Source of the DNA: Hirudinaria manillensis
Taxonomy: Eukaryota; Annelida; Clitellata; Hirudinida; Hirudinidae
Assembly: GCA_034509925.1 (NCBI GenBank)
Contig: CM067537.1
Span: 1,827,001-1,891,000 of the forward strand
Length of the DNA stretch: 64,000 nt
Direction: 5' to 3'
This document shows, piece after piece, positions 47,065 through 58,400 of this stretch; position 1 is the first letter of the stretch, and every line of letters starts with the position of its first letter. Under the pieces are notes generated by a model. It saw only the letters and a program-made list of their open reading frames with translations. It was not told the DNA's origin and ran no database searches. The position numbers and the translations under genes were made by a program.

Positions 47065-48420
47065 TATTGATAATTTTTTTATAAGTTATTGATAAAGTCT
47101 GAGATAATATATTTCGGTCAATTTTATCCAATATGATTAGACTGAACATTTGACTACCAATGAAATATTAGGTCTCACGGCGGATATACATTTGTATCTC
47201 CCTGCTTATCTTTTTCAACTTTAAGAACATATTTCTGAAACATTCTGTCATGGGTCCATATCTGTACTAGAGACCTTCAAAGGCCGGCCCTGCCCGCTGA
47301 AGCCCGCCAAAGCCCAGACTCTGTAAGGACGCTGCTCTAAGCAAAGTCGATACGCTTGTTTCACATGCCAACTCATAATGTTAAATTTGTGTCATAAATT
47401 TAAAAAAAAAAAACTAGACAGAGTTTAATTTAATTCTATTAATTTTATGAAAATTTTCAATAGGATAAAATCAACAGCAACGAAAACGTATGTGAAATTT
47501 CAGAAATAATAAATAATGATTTATTTACAAAAAAAATTAGATTTATAAAATGGAATTGTTATGTGGATTTAATAAAAAGACTTTGAATCATTCCTCTATA
47601 ATAATGATTTTAATCCTTAATCTAAATAAGCCAAGGCGATCTGTCCTGCTGATCTTTGAAAGCATTTTCTTCATAAGTAATGGTCATGTCCACTTCCAAT
47701 TTCTTTGGACTGTCCACTCTCCAGGGTTAAGAGGTTAGGATTAGTTAATTAAATACTGTTAAAATGCCAGGCATAAACTATTCGTATCAAAACTATACTA
47801 ATTATAATCATTGAAATTATATATAAATAAATAGAGTTTAATAGAGAGAGTGAGATCTAATTCATGTTATGTTCGTGAGTTGGATATCCAAATGTAGATT
47901 TGCGACCATCAATAAAATAGATCACTTGACTGGGAGTATAGATTCAATAAATGGCGCTGCATTTTATGAAAATCTGTCCTGTTATCGGTGAGACTGATTG
48001 AGATTTCATAAGCGTTTCTAAATCCAATGATTCATTATCTGTAATAATTTTCTTTATCAGATGAAAATTATCCGTCTAATGTTGGAGAGGAATAAAATTA
48101 TGAGCCACATTTGGATTAATTGCCTTTCCCGCGGCATTTTAATTTATATTATTTGAAAATAAATTGGTTTGGTAACTCCACTTACGATAGTTATGCCATG
48201 ATTAATAACTCCAAAATTATAAATAATAAAAAGAAATTGTACAACCACAAAAAATCACAAATTACATTTCGTACGGAAACCCTGACTGACGAAACTTCAT
48301 AATTTCCCATAATTATGTGAAAAGTCACAATTCAAATGTTTAATTGTTAATATATTTTTAGTAAAATTTGTATCGCTCAACAATTTAAAAATATGGTGGT
48401 TATTTCGAGCCTCCAGAAGT
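47065..48420 (+). repeat. Right arm of the large inverted repeat
   Basis: Counterpart of 45540-46600, with the symmetry axis near 46.85 kb. Its distal part is itself the left end of the 3.3-kb direct duplication. Confidence 0.72.
47956..48095 (+). pseudogene. PAN-like family relic: end of exon 2 plus exon 3
   Basis: Sequence equals 51548-51687 with a few substitutions (LHFMKICPVIG, intron, DENYPSNVGEE stop). It begins abruptly at the duplication breakpoint, so no 5' coding part exists. Confidence 0.8.
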
Positions 48421-48609
48421 CTTAAAATTTTCATTTTAACAACTTAAAAAATTTATGTTCCTACTGTCTCTGGTTAATCCGATGCTTTTTGGACAGCCAA
48501 TTTCTCACGAAATCCTTATGTAATTTGAAAATTACATTCCAGAATTTCCATTATTAAAGCCATATAATTGAATATTTTCCCAAATAAATTATTTTCGTGT
48601 TTTACATTT

Positions 48610-49140
48610 TCATTTATGTAGTCGATTTTTAACGTGCTCCATTGTTATCCCAAAGGGATGTAAGGGCACCGACAAACAATACTATCAGCAGACACACGAT
48701 AGCAAACTAGCGACTAAATTAATAAAATGAAAGGAAATTAAAGACTAAAATTAGAATTAAAATGAATATTTGTAAGGGAATGGGAAATTTGATTAGAAAC
48801 AAAATAAAATAAAACACTATGAGAAGAAAGAAAAGAAATAGAATCAATAGGATTTCATAAATAGGTGAGTTTTCAGTTTGGATCGGAAAGTCTCTGACGA
48901 TTGCGCAGGCGAATGTTTGTAGGAAGTGCGTTCCATGTCTTGGGAGAGCTGACGTAGAAAGCCCGGTCACCCTGCCTCACGGTTAGAGACCTTGGAACAA
49001 CCAGGGTCCTACTGTCAGAGGATCGTAGAGACTCCCTGTCAAGAACAGCCATGTTACTTGTGAGTAGCTCAGCCAGATATTGAGGGGCACAGCCAGTGGA
49101 AGCCTTGTCCACCAAGAGAGCGATCTTGTGCTCAATTTTT
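48610..49140 (-). mobile_element. 5'-truncated LINE fossil (reverse-transcriptase C-terminal end), copy I
   Basis: Minus strand encodes LVDKASTGCAPQYLAELL, VPRSLTVRQGDRAFYV, SSPKTWNALPTNIR and, in a shifted frame, FRSKLKTHLFMKSY then stop. This is the typical C-terminus of CR1/L2/jockey-like LINE ORF2 proteins (compare '...PSLWNSLP...F...LKTHLF'). The frameshift is shared with copy II. A 69-bp T-rich insert splits its upstream side. Confidence 0.8.
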
Positions 49141-49609
49141 TTTTTTTTTTGAGTTTATGAGTTTATTGAACAAACAGTTATGTACACAATTCAATTCTAT
49201 CCGTGATCTTCAGCCAATGGAGGATGAATTTTGAAATTTTGTTTATCTCACAGTTATGTAAGTGTGGGGTGAACAGCCATGAGTTTCTAATCATTTCTCA
49301 ATAATTGAGGAAAATCCACCTGGACATCTGCATTTTCTGGCCATGCATCAACTGTTAAATAATTTCATAATTAATTAACACTGATGAGAAATTGGCTAAA
49401 TATAAAGTGCCCTCTTGCGACAATTATAAAGGAGACATATTATTTTACTATATTATTCAAACTAGATGATTAACTGTACATATCAGAACTGTTTACTTAG
49501 TATTGGATTTGATGTGGTTGCTCTCAGTGTTTGTCTTTGAAATTGTTATAAATTAGGCTGATTTTCAGCTTAAATTTGTCTTAAATCCGATTTAAGCAAT
49601 TTATAAATC

Positions 49610-50159
49610 ATGAAGCATTTCCTGATTTCTCTCTTTTGCCTTATCTGTACGATCTCAAGTTCTTCATCCGAGGAGCGGGAAGGTTAAAATAGGATTTCTA
49701 TTTTCAGAAATTAGAATTTCGGAGAAATTAAATCAAACACAAATATATTTTAAGTGTTTTTCAGATTGTTGGAGTTTTTATGCAAATAGAAAGTACACCG
49801 AGTTTTCTGGAAATTTCAAAGAATCCAATGATTTCGACGAATGCAGAAAGACTTGCTTCAAAACGGACAACTGCTACATCGTTTTCGAAGATTCTGAGAA
49901 TAACGTATGTTACTACAATGTTGTCGATGGTGAAAAGTTGGACGAAGAAAAATTTGTCGTGGATGAAAAATTCAAGGAATATTATTTAACGGATTGCCAG
50001 AGTAACGGTGAGAATGAATGAGATTTTGTAAACGATTTGTAAATTTAAGATTTTCTTATCATAATAATAACTGTCTTCTTGTAATATTCTGCAGCGGATG
50101 AAGTGAATGTCTCTGATGAAGGAAATAGTGATGCAGGAGACCAAGAGGAGTCAGAATAA
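49610..50159 (+). CDS. Small secreted PAN/apple-like protein, copy 2 (126 aa)
   Basis: Exons 49610-49682, 49765-50007 and 50095-50159, phases 1 and 1. Exon 1 encodes the signal peptide MKHFLISLFCLICTISSSSS and EERE. Exon 2 encodes one domain of 81 residues with six Cys (CWSFYANRKYTEF, DECRKTCFKTDNCYIVF, VCYYNVVDGEKL, LTDCQSN). Exon 3 is a short acidic tail (VSDEGNSDAGDQEESE). The Cys/Trp spacing suggests a PAN/apple-type fold. AATAAA occurs at about 50224. The role is unknown; a small soluble secreted binding protein is the most I can infer. Coding sequence is essentially identical to copy 4. Confidence 0.8.
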
Positions 50160-51226
50160 TTGGATTTTCTGATTGATTAAAATGATGAAAGTTTTTATTA
50201 AATAATTAACTATTTAACTACCAAATAAATAAAGAAAGATTGGATAAAAACTAACTGCTAGTATAATGAACATTTTAATTTATCTTGTTTGGAAATAAAT
50301 CGTTTCAGTAATTATTCTTGTTGTAATTGCGCCGTGACAAATACTTTTATAAAGAAGATAATGAAAAGCAACAGGATAACCACGTAAATCACGATTTAAA
50401 TTAAATGTTTATAATAAAATAGAATTTGTCCTGAAATTGGCATTTCTGGGGGACTTTCAATGTATTAATCATTTGGGGGAATAACGTTCCTTCTATCGTC
50501 ATCATCATTCATTTTTCTCTCGAATTCATTTTTCTGTTATTTTTATTCATTTGATAACTTTATGAAAGTTCATTCAAGAAATTAAAACAAATCAATAAAT
50601 CAATCGAGATTGGCAGAATGGGTAGCAGGCAGCGATTATGGCAACAGTCGCTACTTGTCGTGATGGACATCCTGTGTGCACTGCGGGGAAATTATCTGTG
50701 GGAAGATCGCCATAAGGATGGTAATCGATATCTTTAAAAAGTGCCTTCGCATCTTGTTAGGTTACGTGGGACACGTTGATGTTAGGCTAAATGCAAATGC
50801 ATAAACAACCAGGAACGATGGATTAGAGAACGGCGACATAGCCATTTGGCAGGTACATCCTTCTCCCCCTCCCTTTATTCTTGCATTTACATTTAATATA
50901 ATTAAATATATAATTTAATATCATTTAACATCATAATATGGATAATATGAATATACAGAAGCTATAGTTTTCACTAAAGTATGTTAAATTTTTTGTTATT
51001 AAATGAGATTCTCTATACAATTTCAGCATATTTTATGGACAAAATGTCTGGTTAAAAAAAGGCCATCCGATAACATATCTGAACATTTTTACTTAAAATT
51101 AAAAAGTTTTAATTTATGAATATGAGCATTTATTTAATTTAATTGATTCAAATTTTACGTCAAGATGTTATTTTCGAAATAATATTTTGGATTAGTTTTA
51201 CCATGGAATTCATTGATATGTCGCTC

Positions 51227-51687
51227 AAGTTCTGTTTCTGAGGAACGTAAAGGTTAAAAGTGAATTATTATTTTGACCGATTTTCTTGGAAATTTCCATC
51301 CGATTAAATATATTTCATTTATTTTAATAATTTCAGATTGTTGGAATTTCTTTGCAAATATGACTTACACAGAGTTGGATGGTAATTTCAAGAAGTTAAC
51401 TGATATAAGCGAATGCAAAAAGGCGTGTTCCAAAAACGCTTACTGCTACATTGTTATGAAAGATTCTGTTAACCATTTATGTTACTACAATATCATCGAC
51501 GGTGATAAGTTGGACCTAACAAAATTTATAAAAGATAAAAACTTTGAGCTGCATTTTATGAAAATCTGTCGTGTTACCGGTGAGACTGATTGAGATTTCA
51601 TAAGCGTTTCTAAATCCAATGATTCATTATCTGTAATAATTTTCTTTATCAGATGAAAATTATCCGTCTAATGTTGGAGAGGAATAA
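51227..51687 (+). CDS. PAN/apple-like protein, copy 3, signal exon disrupted
   Basis: Exon 2 (51337-51579) and exon 3 (51653-51687) are intact: DCWNFFANMTYTEL, SECKKACSKNAYCYIV, LCYYNIIDGDKL, then DENYPSNVGEE stop. Exon 2 is 243 nt as in copies 2 and 4. Only the last part of exon 1 remains (SSSVSEERK up to the donor at 51252). Upstream sequence in that frame has no ATG and belongs to the duplicated flank. Gene homology begins at the duplication breakpoint, so this is probably a pseudogene unless an alternative leader exon is used. Confidence 0.6.
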
Positions 51688-52202
51688 AATTATGAGCCAC
51701 ATTTGGATTAATTGCCTTTCCCGCGGCATTTTAATTTATATTATTTGAAAATAAATTGGTTTGGTAACTCCACTTACGATAGTTATGCCATGATTAATAA
51801 CTCCAAAATTATAAATAATAAAAAGAAATTGTACAACCACAAAAAATCACAAATTACATTTCGTACGGAAACCCTGACTGACGAAACTTCATAATTTCCC
51901 ATAATTATGTGAAAAGTCACAATTCAAATGTTTAATTGTTAATATACTTTTTAATAAAATTTGTATCGCTCAACAATTTGAAAATATTGTGGTTATTTCG
52001 AGCCTCCAGAAGTCTTAAAATTTTCATTTTAACAACTTAAAAAATTTATGTTCCTTCTGTCTCTGGTTAATCTGATGCTTTTTGGACAGCCAATTTCTCA
52101 CGAAATCCTTATGTAATTTAAAAATTACATTCCAGAATTTCCATTATTAAAGCCATATAATTGAATATTTTCCCAAATAAATTATTTTCGTGTTTTACAT
52201 TT

Positions 52203-52745
52203 TCATTTATGTAGTCGATTTTTAACGTGCTCCGTTGTTATCCCAAAGGGATGTAAGGGCACCGACAAACAATACTATCAGCAGACACACGATAGCAAAC
52301 TAGCGACTAAATTAATAAAATGAAAGGAAATTAAAGACTAAAATTAGAATTAAAATGAATATTTGTAAGGGAATGGGAAATTTGATTAGAAACAAAATAA
52401 AATAAAACACTATGAGAAGAAAGAAAAGAAATTGAATCAATAGGATTTCATAAATAGGTGAGTTTTCAGTTTGGATCGGAAAGTCTCTGACGATTGCGCA
52501 GGCGAATGTTTGTAGGAAGTGCTTTCCATGTCTTGGGAGAGCTGACGTAGAAAGCCCGGTCACCCTGCCTCACGGTTAGAGACCTTGGAACAACCAGGGT
52601 CCTACTGTCAGAGGATCGTAGAGACTCCCTGTCAAGAACAGCTATGGTACTTGTGAGTAGCGCAGCCAGATATTGAGGGGCACAGCCAGTGGAAGCCTTG
52701 TCCACCAAGAGAGCGATCCTGCACGCAATTCTATCCGCCAATGGA
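52203..52745 (-). mobile_element. 5'-truncated LINE fossil, copy II
   Basis: Same fossil as at 48610-49140, duplicated with the segment. Here the upstream end is uninterrupted (LADRIACRIALLVDKASTG). It has the same frameshift before FRSKLKTHLF, so insertion and decay preceded the segmental duplication. Confidence 0.8.
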
Positions 52746-53133
52746 GGATGAATTTTGAAATTTTGTTTATCTCACAGTTATGTAAGTGTGGGGTGAACAG
52801 CCATGAGTTTCTAATCATTTCTCAATAATTGAGGAAAATCCACCTGGACATCTGCATTTTCTGGCCATGCATCAACTGTTAAATAATTTCATAATTAATT
52901 AACACTGATGAGAAATTGGCTAAATATAAAGTGCCCTCTTGCGACAATTATAAAGGAGACATATTATTTTACTATATTATTCAAACTAGATGATTAACTG
53001 TACATATCAGAACTGTTTACTTAGTATTGGATTTGATGTGGTTGCTCTCAGTGTTTGTCTTTGAAATTGTTATAAATTAGGCTGATTTTCAGCTTAAATT
53101 TGTCTTAAATCCGATTTAAGCAATTTATAAATC

Positions 53134-53683
53134 ATGAAGCATTTCCTGATTTCTCTCTTTTGCCTTATCTGTACGATCTCAAGTTCTTCATCCGAGGAGC
53201 GGGAAGGTTAAAATAGGATTTCTATTTTCAGAAATTAGAATTTCGGAGAAATTAAATCAAACACAAATATATTTTAAGTGTTTTTCAGATTGTTGGAGTT
53301 TTTATGCAAATAGAAAGTACACCGAGTTTTCTGGAAATTTCAAAGAATCCAATGATTTCGACGAATGCAGAAAGACTTGCTTCAAAACGGACAACTGCTA
53401 CATCGTTTTCGAAGATTCTGAGAATAACGTATGTTACTACAATGTTGTCGATGGTGAAAAGTTGGACGAAGAAAAATTTGTCGTGGATGAAAAATTCAAG
53501 GAATATTATTTAACGGATTGCCAGAGTAACGGTGAGAATGAATGAGATTTTGTAAACGATTTGTAAATTTAAGATTTTCTTATCATAATAATAACTGTCT
53601 TCTTGTAATATTCTGCAGCGGATGAAGTGAATGTCTCTGATGAAGGAAATAGTGATGCAGGAGACCAAGAGGAGTCAGAATAA
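53134..53683 (+). CDS. Small secreted PAN/apple-like protein, copy 4 (126 aa)
   Basis: Exons 53134-53206, 53289-53531 and 53619-53683. I found no coding difference from copy 2; introns and flanks are near identical too, so the duplication is recent or has been homogenised by gene conversion. Same signal peptide, six-Cys domain and acidic tail. Confidence 0.8.
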
Positions 53684-54436
53684 TTGGATTTTCTGATTGA
53701 TTAAAATGATGAAAGTTTTTATTAAATAATTAACTATTTAACTACCAAATAAATAAAGAAAGATTGGATAAAAACTAACTGCTAGTATAATGAACATTTT
53801 AATTTATCTTGTTTGGAATAAATCGTTGTAATTGCGCCGTGACAAATACTTTTATAAAGAAGATAATGAAAAGCAACAGGATAACCACGTAAATCACGAT
53901 TTCAATTAAATGTTTATAATAAAATAGAATTTGTCCTGAAATTGGCATTTCTGGGGGACTTTCAATGTATTAATCATTTGGGGGAATAACGTTCCTTCTA
54001 TCGTCATCATCATTCATTTTTCTCTCGAATTCATTTTTCTGTTATTTTTATTCATTTGATAACTTTATGAAAGTTCATTCAAGAAATTAAAACAAATCAA
54101 TAAATCAATCGAGATTGGCAGAATGGGTAGCAGGCAGCGATTATGGCAACAGTCGCTACTTGTCGTGATGGACATCCTGTGTGCACTGCGGGGAAATTAT
54201 CTGTGGGAAGATCGCCATAAGGATGGTAATCGATATCTTTAAAAAGTGCCTTCGCATCTTGTTAGGTTACGTGGGACACGTTGATGTTAGGCTAAATGCA
54301 AATGCATAAACAACCAGGAACGATGGATTAGAGAACGGTGACATAGCCATTTGGCAGGTACATCCTTCTCCCCCTCCCTTTATTCTTGCATTTACATTTA
54401 ATATAATTAAATATATAATTTAATATCATTTAACAT

Positions 54437-54802
54437 AACCCACGTGACAAGTAACTTTAATGGTCTCAAGTCTTTCTACCCGTAGTGCCCTTAGTTACCC
54501 TTGGCAACCAAATGTTGGTTTGAGAAGCAAAAAAAGAATATCGATCGTGTGCCTCTCTCCCTAACTCGACCAATTTTAAAATTCTGATTCCCTCACTGTT
54601 AGCAAAACTAAACAGTTTGTACTAGTATTTACTTAACCCAGTATCCAAAGCTGGATTTATTTCTGAGCAGAACGTCTTGCAAATTTATTAAGTAATATAA
54701 TAATTCCAAATTCTGAAACATTCAGATCCTAAATTTTATGAGAATGCGCCACATAGGGTTCGCACTAGGATAAAGATGCTCTGAAGAATCCCTTGCATGA
54801 GA
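54437..54802. other. 366-bp block present only in duplication copy II
   Basis: Copy I passes directly from ...TTTAACAT to ATGGATAATATGAAT; copy II has 366 extra bases between them. No open frame or terminal inverted repeat was seen. It could be an insertion here or a deletion in copy I. Confidence 0.7.
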
Positions 54803-54934
54803 ATGGATAATATGAATATACAGAAGCTATAGTTTTCACTAAAGTATGTTAAATTTTTTTTGTTATTAAATGAGATTCTCTATACAATTTCAGCATATTT
54901 TATGGACAAAATGTCTGGTTAAAAAAAGGCCATC

Positions 54935-55091
54935 GGGGGGACTGGTTTGCTACTTGTGATAAATGTGAAAAACCAAAATGACTTCTCTTGTTCTTAATGT
55001 AACAATCGATTCTTCAATGAATTCCTTCAGTAAAATGTTTACAGCTGTCGAGCTTCTCGAAACATTCCCTATTTTTAATTGGATTGGTTAT
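54935..55091. other. 157-bp block present only in duplication copy II
   Basis: Inserted between GGCCATC and CGATAACATATC relative to copy I. It begins with a G run and ends TTGGTTAT. No target-site duplication is obvious. Confidence 0.7.
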
Positions 55092-55422
55092 CGATAACAT
55101 ATCTGAACATTTTTACTTAAAATTAAAAAGTTTTAATTTATGAATATGAGCATTTATTTAATTTAATTGTTTCAAATTTTACGTCAAGATGTTATTTTCG
55201 AAATAATATTTTGGATTAGTTTTACCATGGAATTCATTGATATGTCGCTCGAGATCATAATTTCAAAATAAAATAATATAGACAAGTTTAAAATTTTAAA
55301 AATTATTTACACAATATAGAAAGGTTTTAAGTGAACTGAACAATAGACATTGCATTTGTCTAACATTTCTTTAAAGCGGCTAGTTACTTTTTCTTCGCCT
55401 CTTGCTGTTCTCCGAAATTCGT

Positions 55423-55433
55423 CCAAGATGGCG
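55423..55433 (+). promoter_or_regulatory. YY1-like motif overlapping the HDAC1 start codon
   Basis: CCAAGATGGCG spans the initiator ATG. The core AAGATGGCG matches the YY1 consensus, often found just downstream of transcription starts, and also gives a strong Kozak context. Confidence 0.4.
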
Positions 55434-58400
55434 ATGATGAATGACCACAGCAAACGGAAGATTTGCTATTATTACGATGGTTGGTTTATGCGTTTTTGGC
55501 GGTTACGGGTAGAGGGTTGTTTGGTACTTGTATTGGTTTGGGAGTATTCGTTTTGTTTGCTCTTTGTCGCAGCTATGGTGGTGCGGGTCGAAATTCAAAA
55601 GCTTATTTGATTTAATTATCTTTTATTCTTAGAAATGAGGTTATCTAGTTAATATATTTGTTTTTATATTAAGGAAATATTGCTTTGACATTGATTAATT
55701 TTCGTTTAATTTCAGGTGATATCGGGAACTACTACTATGGACAGGGCCACCCAATGAAGCCGCAGCGTATTCGCATGTGTCACAACCTGCTACTCAATTA
55801 TGGCCTTTACAGGAAGATGGAAATCTATGTATGTTTTAAAATTTGCTAATAAATAAATAAATGTAGTTACTAACTAAGTCAACTTCACTTCTCACATTGG
55901 CACAATAGACATTAATGACAATATCCTATTTTGTAAATTTGTAGCGCCCTCACAAGGCATCAATGGAAGAAATGACTCGATTCCACAGCGACGAATACAT
56001 AAAGTTCTTGAAGAACATCAGACCTGACAACATGTCAGAGTTCAACAAGCAGATGCAGAGATGTAAGTTGTGATTGAATAATGAGCTTTGTAATCAGAGC
56101 ATAAGAAATGGAATGATATGAGGGGAACACTGGATACCCAGTGTTTGTACTAGTACTTGTGTTTGTGTAAGGCTGATCTTTAGAGTGCCTTATGTACCCT
56201 CACAGGATGTAAGGGTTCTTCTTAGTCTATCTGCCATTTATGCAGTGTCCCTACCCAAGTTCGCACCCTTCCCCCTCTGGTTGCAATGTGTCACGTAATG
56301 CCTGTTGCATTAATTATGAAGAAGATGTTGGTGGTATGAAATCATTCTTGAATGACAAACCGATTTGCGACAAGCTGCAATTTGGCCAGAAGAAAAAAAG
56401 TGATTCTCTTGTATTGGAGTCTATCGCTGAAACTATCTTGCCAATATTGAAATCCAGCAAGATTGCTTCCAGGATTTTATTTCTCATTGAAATATCTGGC
56501 AATGAAGCTTGCTATATTTTATTAGCAGATAATTAGTTATTAATATTACTATATATAATGTAAGGGTGTTTGTAGCACTAGAGGTATCTGAAAACTTAAT
56601 GGCAGAAATAGTAGATTAGCATAGGTGTCGACTATTTGCAAAAATGCCAAAATATGAGACTGATAAGGCACGGTTTCTGACATTTCTGGATGATTTTCAA
56701 ATCTGAGATCACAATTTGTCATGAACCAATAACAAAATCAAGCAAGATTGCTTCCAGTATTTTCTGTCACATAAAAATATCTGGCAATGAAGCTTGCTAT
56801 AATCTATTAAATAGCTATTTGTTGTATGACTTTGTTGGAGATGTTAGTTTCTGAATATTTTATTAAAGATGTTTTAAGCTTTGATACATGAATGAATAAT
56901 TACCTCGGTGTAACATCACATCAAGTGCCACTGATATTGTTTTGGTCCTCTGCAATGTAATGCATTACGATTCTCTTGCAAAGTGGCAAAAATTATAATC
57001 AGGCAGGATTGCTTCCAGAATTATCATTTCGATATGGAATGTCTGGCAATGAAGCTTGCCACATAAATATCAATATAAATATTACTTAAATAATTAAATA
57101 TTATTCAATATAATTTCCAATTGAGATTACACATCTAATACTCCAAGCTCATTGATTTTGTGGTTATTTAATCAGCATGTTAAGGCAAGGGAGGAGCCTT
57201 TGCATCTAATGACGTTCCAAATCTATTTAGAATTTGGAAGTCGATGCTTTAAGGCAATAATAAGTCAGCAAGATTGCTTCCAGACTTTTGTAAAATAATT
57301 GAAAGATCTGGCAATGAAGCTTGCTACATTGTCTCTCATTCTTTAATCCACTGACTATTTAAATCATTGTTGTTATTGATTAGATAATATATGTCTCGAT
57401 AAATCAGAAAGATATAGCTCTTATATCATTAAACTTCTGCTTACATAGATATATGTAAATTATGGTTAAATACGTATCTGTATTGTCTTTGCAGTCAATG
57501 TTGGAGAAGATTGTCCCGTCTTTGATGGCCTCTATGAATTCTGCCAGCTCTCGACCGGTGGTTCGATAGGTAAGAGAAAGAAAAGACCTCTTGTTTCTGC
57601 TTGAATAATTGTGCTTCATAATAATATTAATATAATTATTATAATATTAATATAATTATTATAATATTAATATAATTATTATAATATTAATATAATTATT
57701 ATAATATTAATATAATTATTATAATGTTAATATAATTATTGAATTACAATTATAATTGTATTATAATTAGGATAGCTTTAATTATTACTTCTTGCCCACT
57801 TGTGCGAATGCAGCCATAACTTTAAATTACATCCAATTAAAGACTTTGTCTTTTTAATGAACTCATCCTAAATGCAGTTCTATGGTTCAGTTCTCTACAC
57901 CTCAGCTGCATCTTTTTTAAAGTCTATTTAAAGCTTCATCTTTTTAATTATCTCTTAATTTAAAAAAAATGTGTTTCTATGATCCAATTTTACGATTCGA
58001 TTTTCGATTCTCAGCCGGAGCAGTGAAGCTGAACAAACAGGCCACGGACATTGCGATCAACTGGTCCGGAGGGTTGCACCACGCCAAGAAGTCCGAGGCC
58101 TCGGGGTTCTGCTACGTCAACGACATCGTCCTCGGCATCCTCGAACTGCTCAAGTGGGTTCACGATTTGTCATTTTGCTTGCCAGGTTACCCCTACTAGT
58201 TAGCAGTCGTGTTACTAATTTACCAACTAATTAAATTAATTACAGAGCTAAAATAAGGTTTAATAAAACTAATTAACAATCACGTTCAGTTAATCATAAT
58301 AATATTAAACTTAACTTAATTGTAATAGTGCAGGTAGACCAATTCATAAAAATAGTAACAAAACTTGGTTAATCGGTCCATTAGCAAATGTCTGTTATCA

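Larger units (their letters stand above)
47956..51226 (+). repeat. Direct segmental duplication, copy I
   Basis: Nearly identical to 51548-55250 (offset 3592 at the left end, 3524 after a 69-bp insertion at about 49133-49201 present only here). It contains a PAN relic, a LINE fossil, a full PAN-like gene and flanking sequence. Confidence 0.93.
51548..55250 (+). repeat. Direct segmental duplication, copy II
   Basis: Second copy of 47956-51226. Relative to copy I it has extra blocks at 54437-54802 and 54935-55091. Its right end stops at TCGCTC (55250), where copy I runs into the PAN-like gene at 51227. Confidence 0.93.

Noticed and set aside
48120..48302. 60-residue frame MPFPRHFNLYYLK..., present again at 51712
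   Set aside because: Identical because of the segmental duplication; it lies in the 3' flank of the PAN relic and its reverse complement occurs in the inverted-repeat arm without an open frame.
56240..56536. 98-residue open frame in HDAC1 intron 3 overlapping hairpin 1
   Set aside because: It has no recognisable protein features, and the overlapping part is conserved among copies as paired arms, not as a reading frame (the other copies are not open in a corresponding frame).
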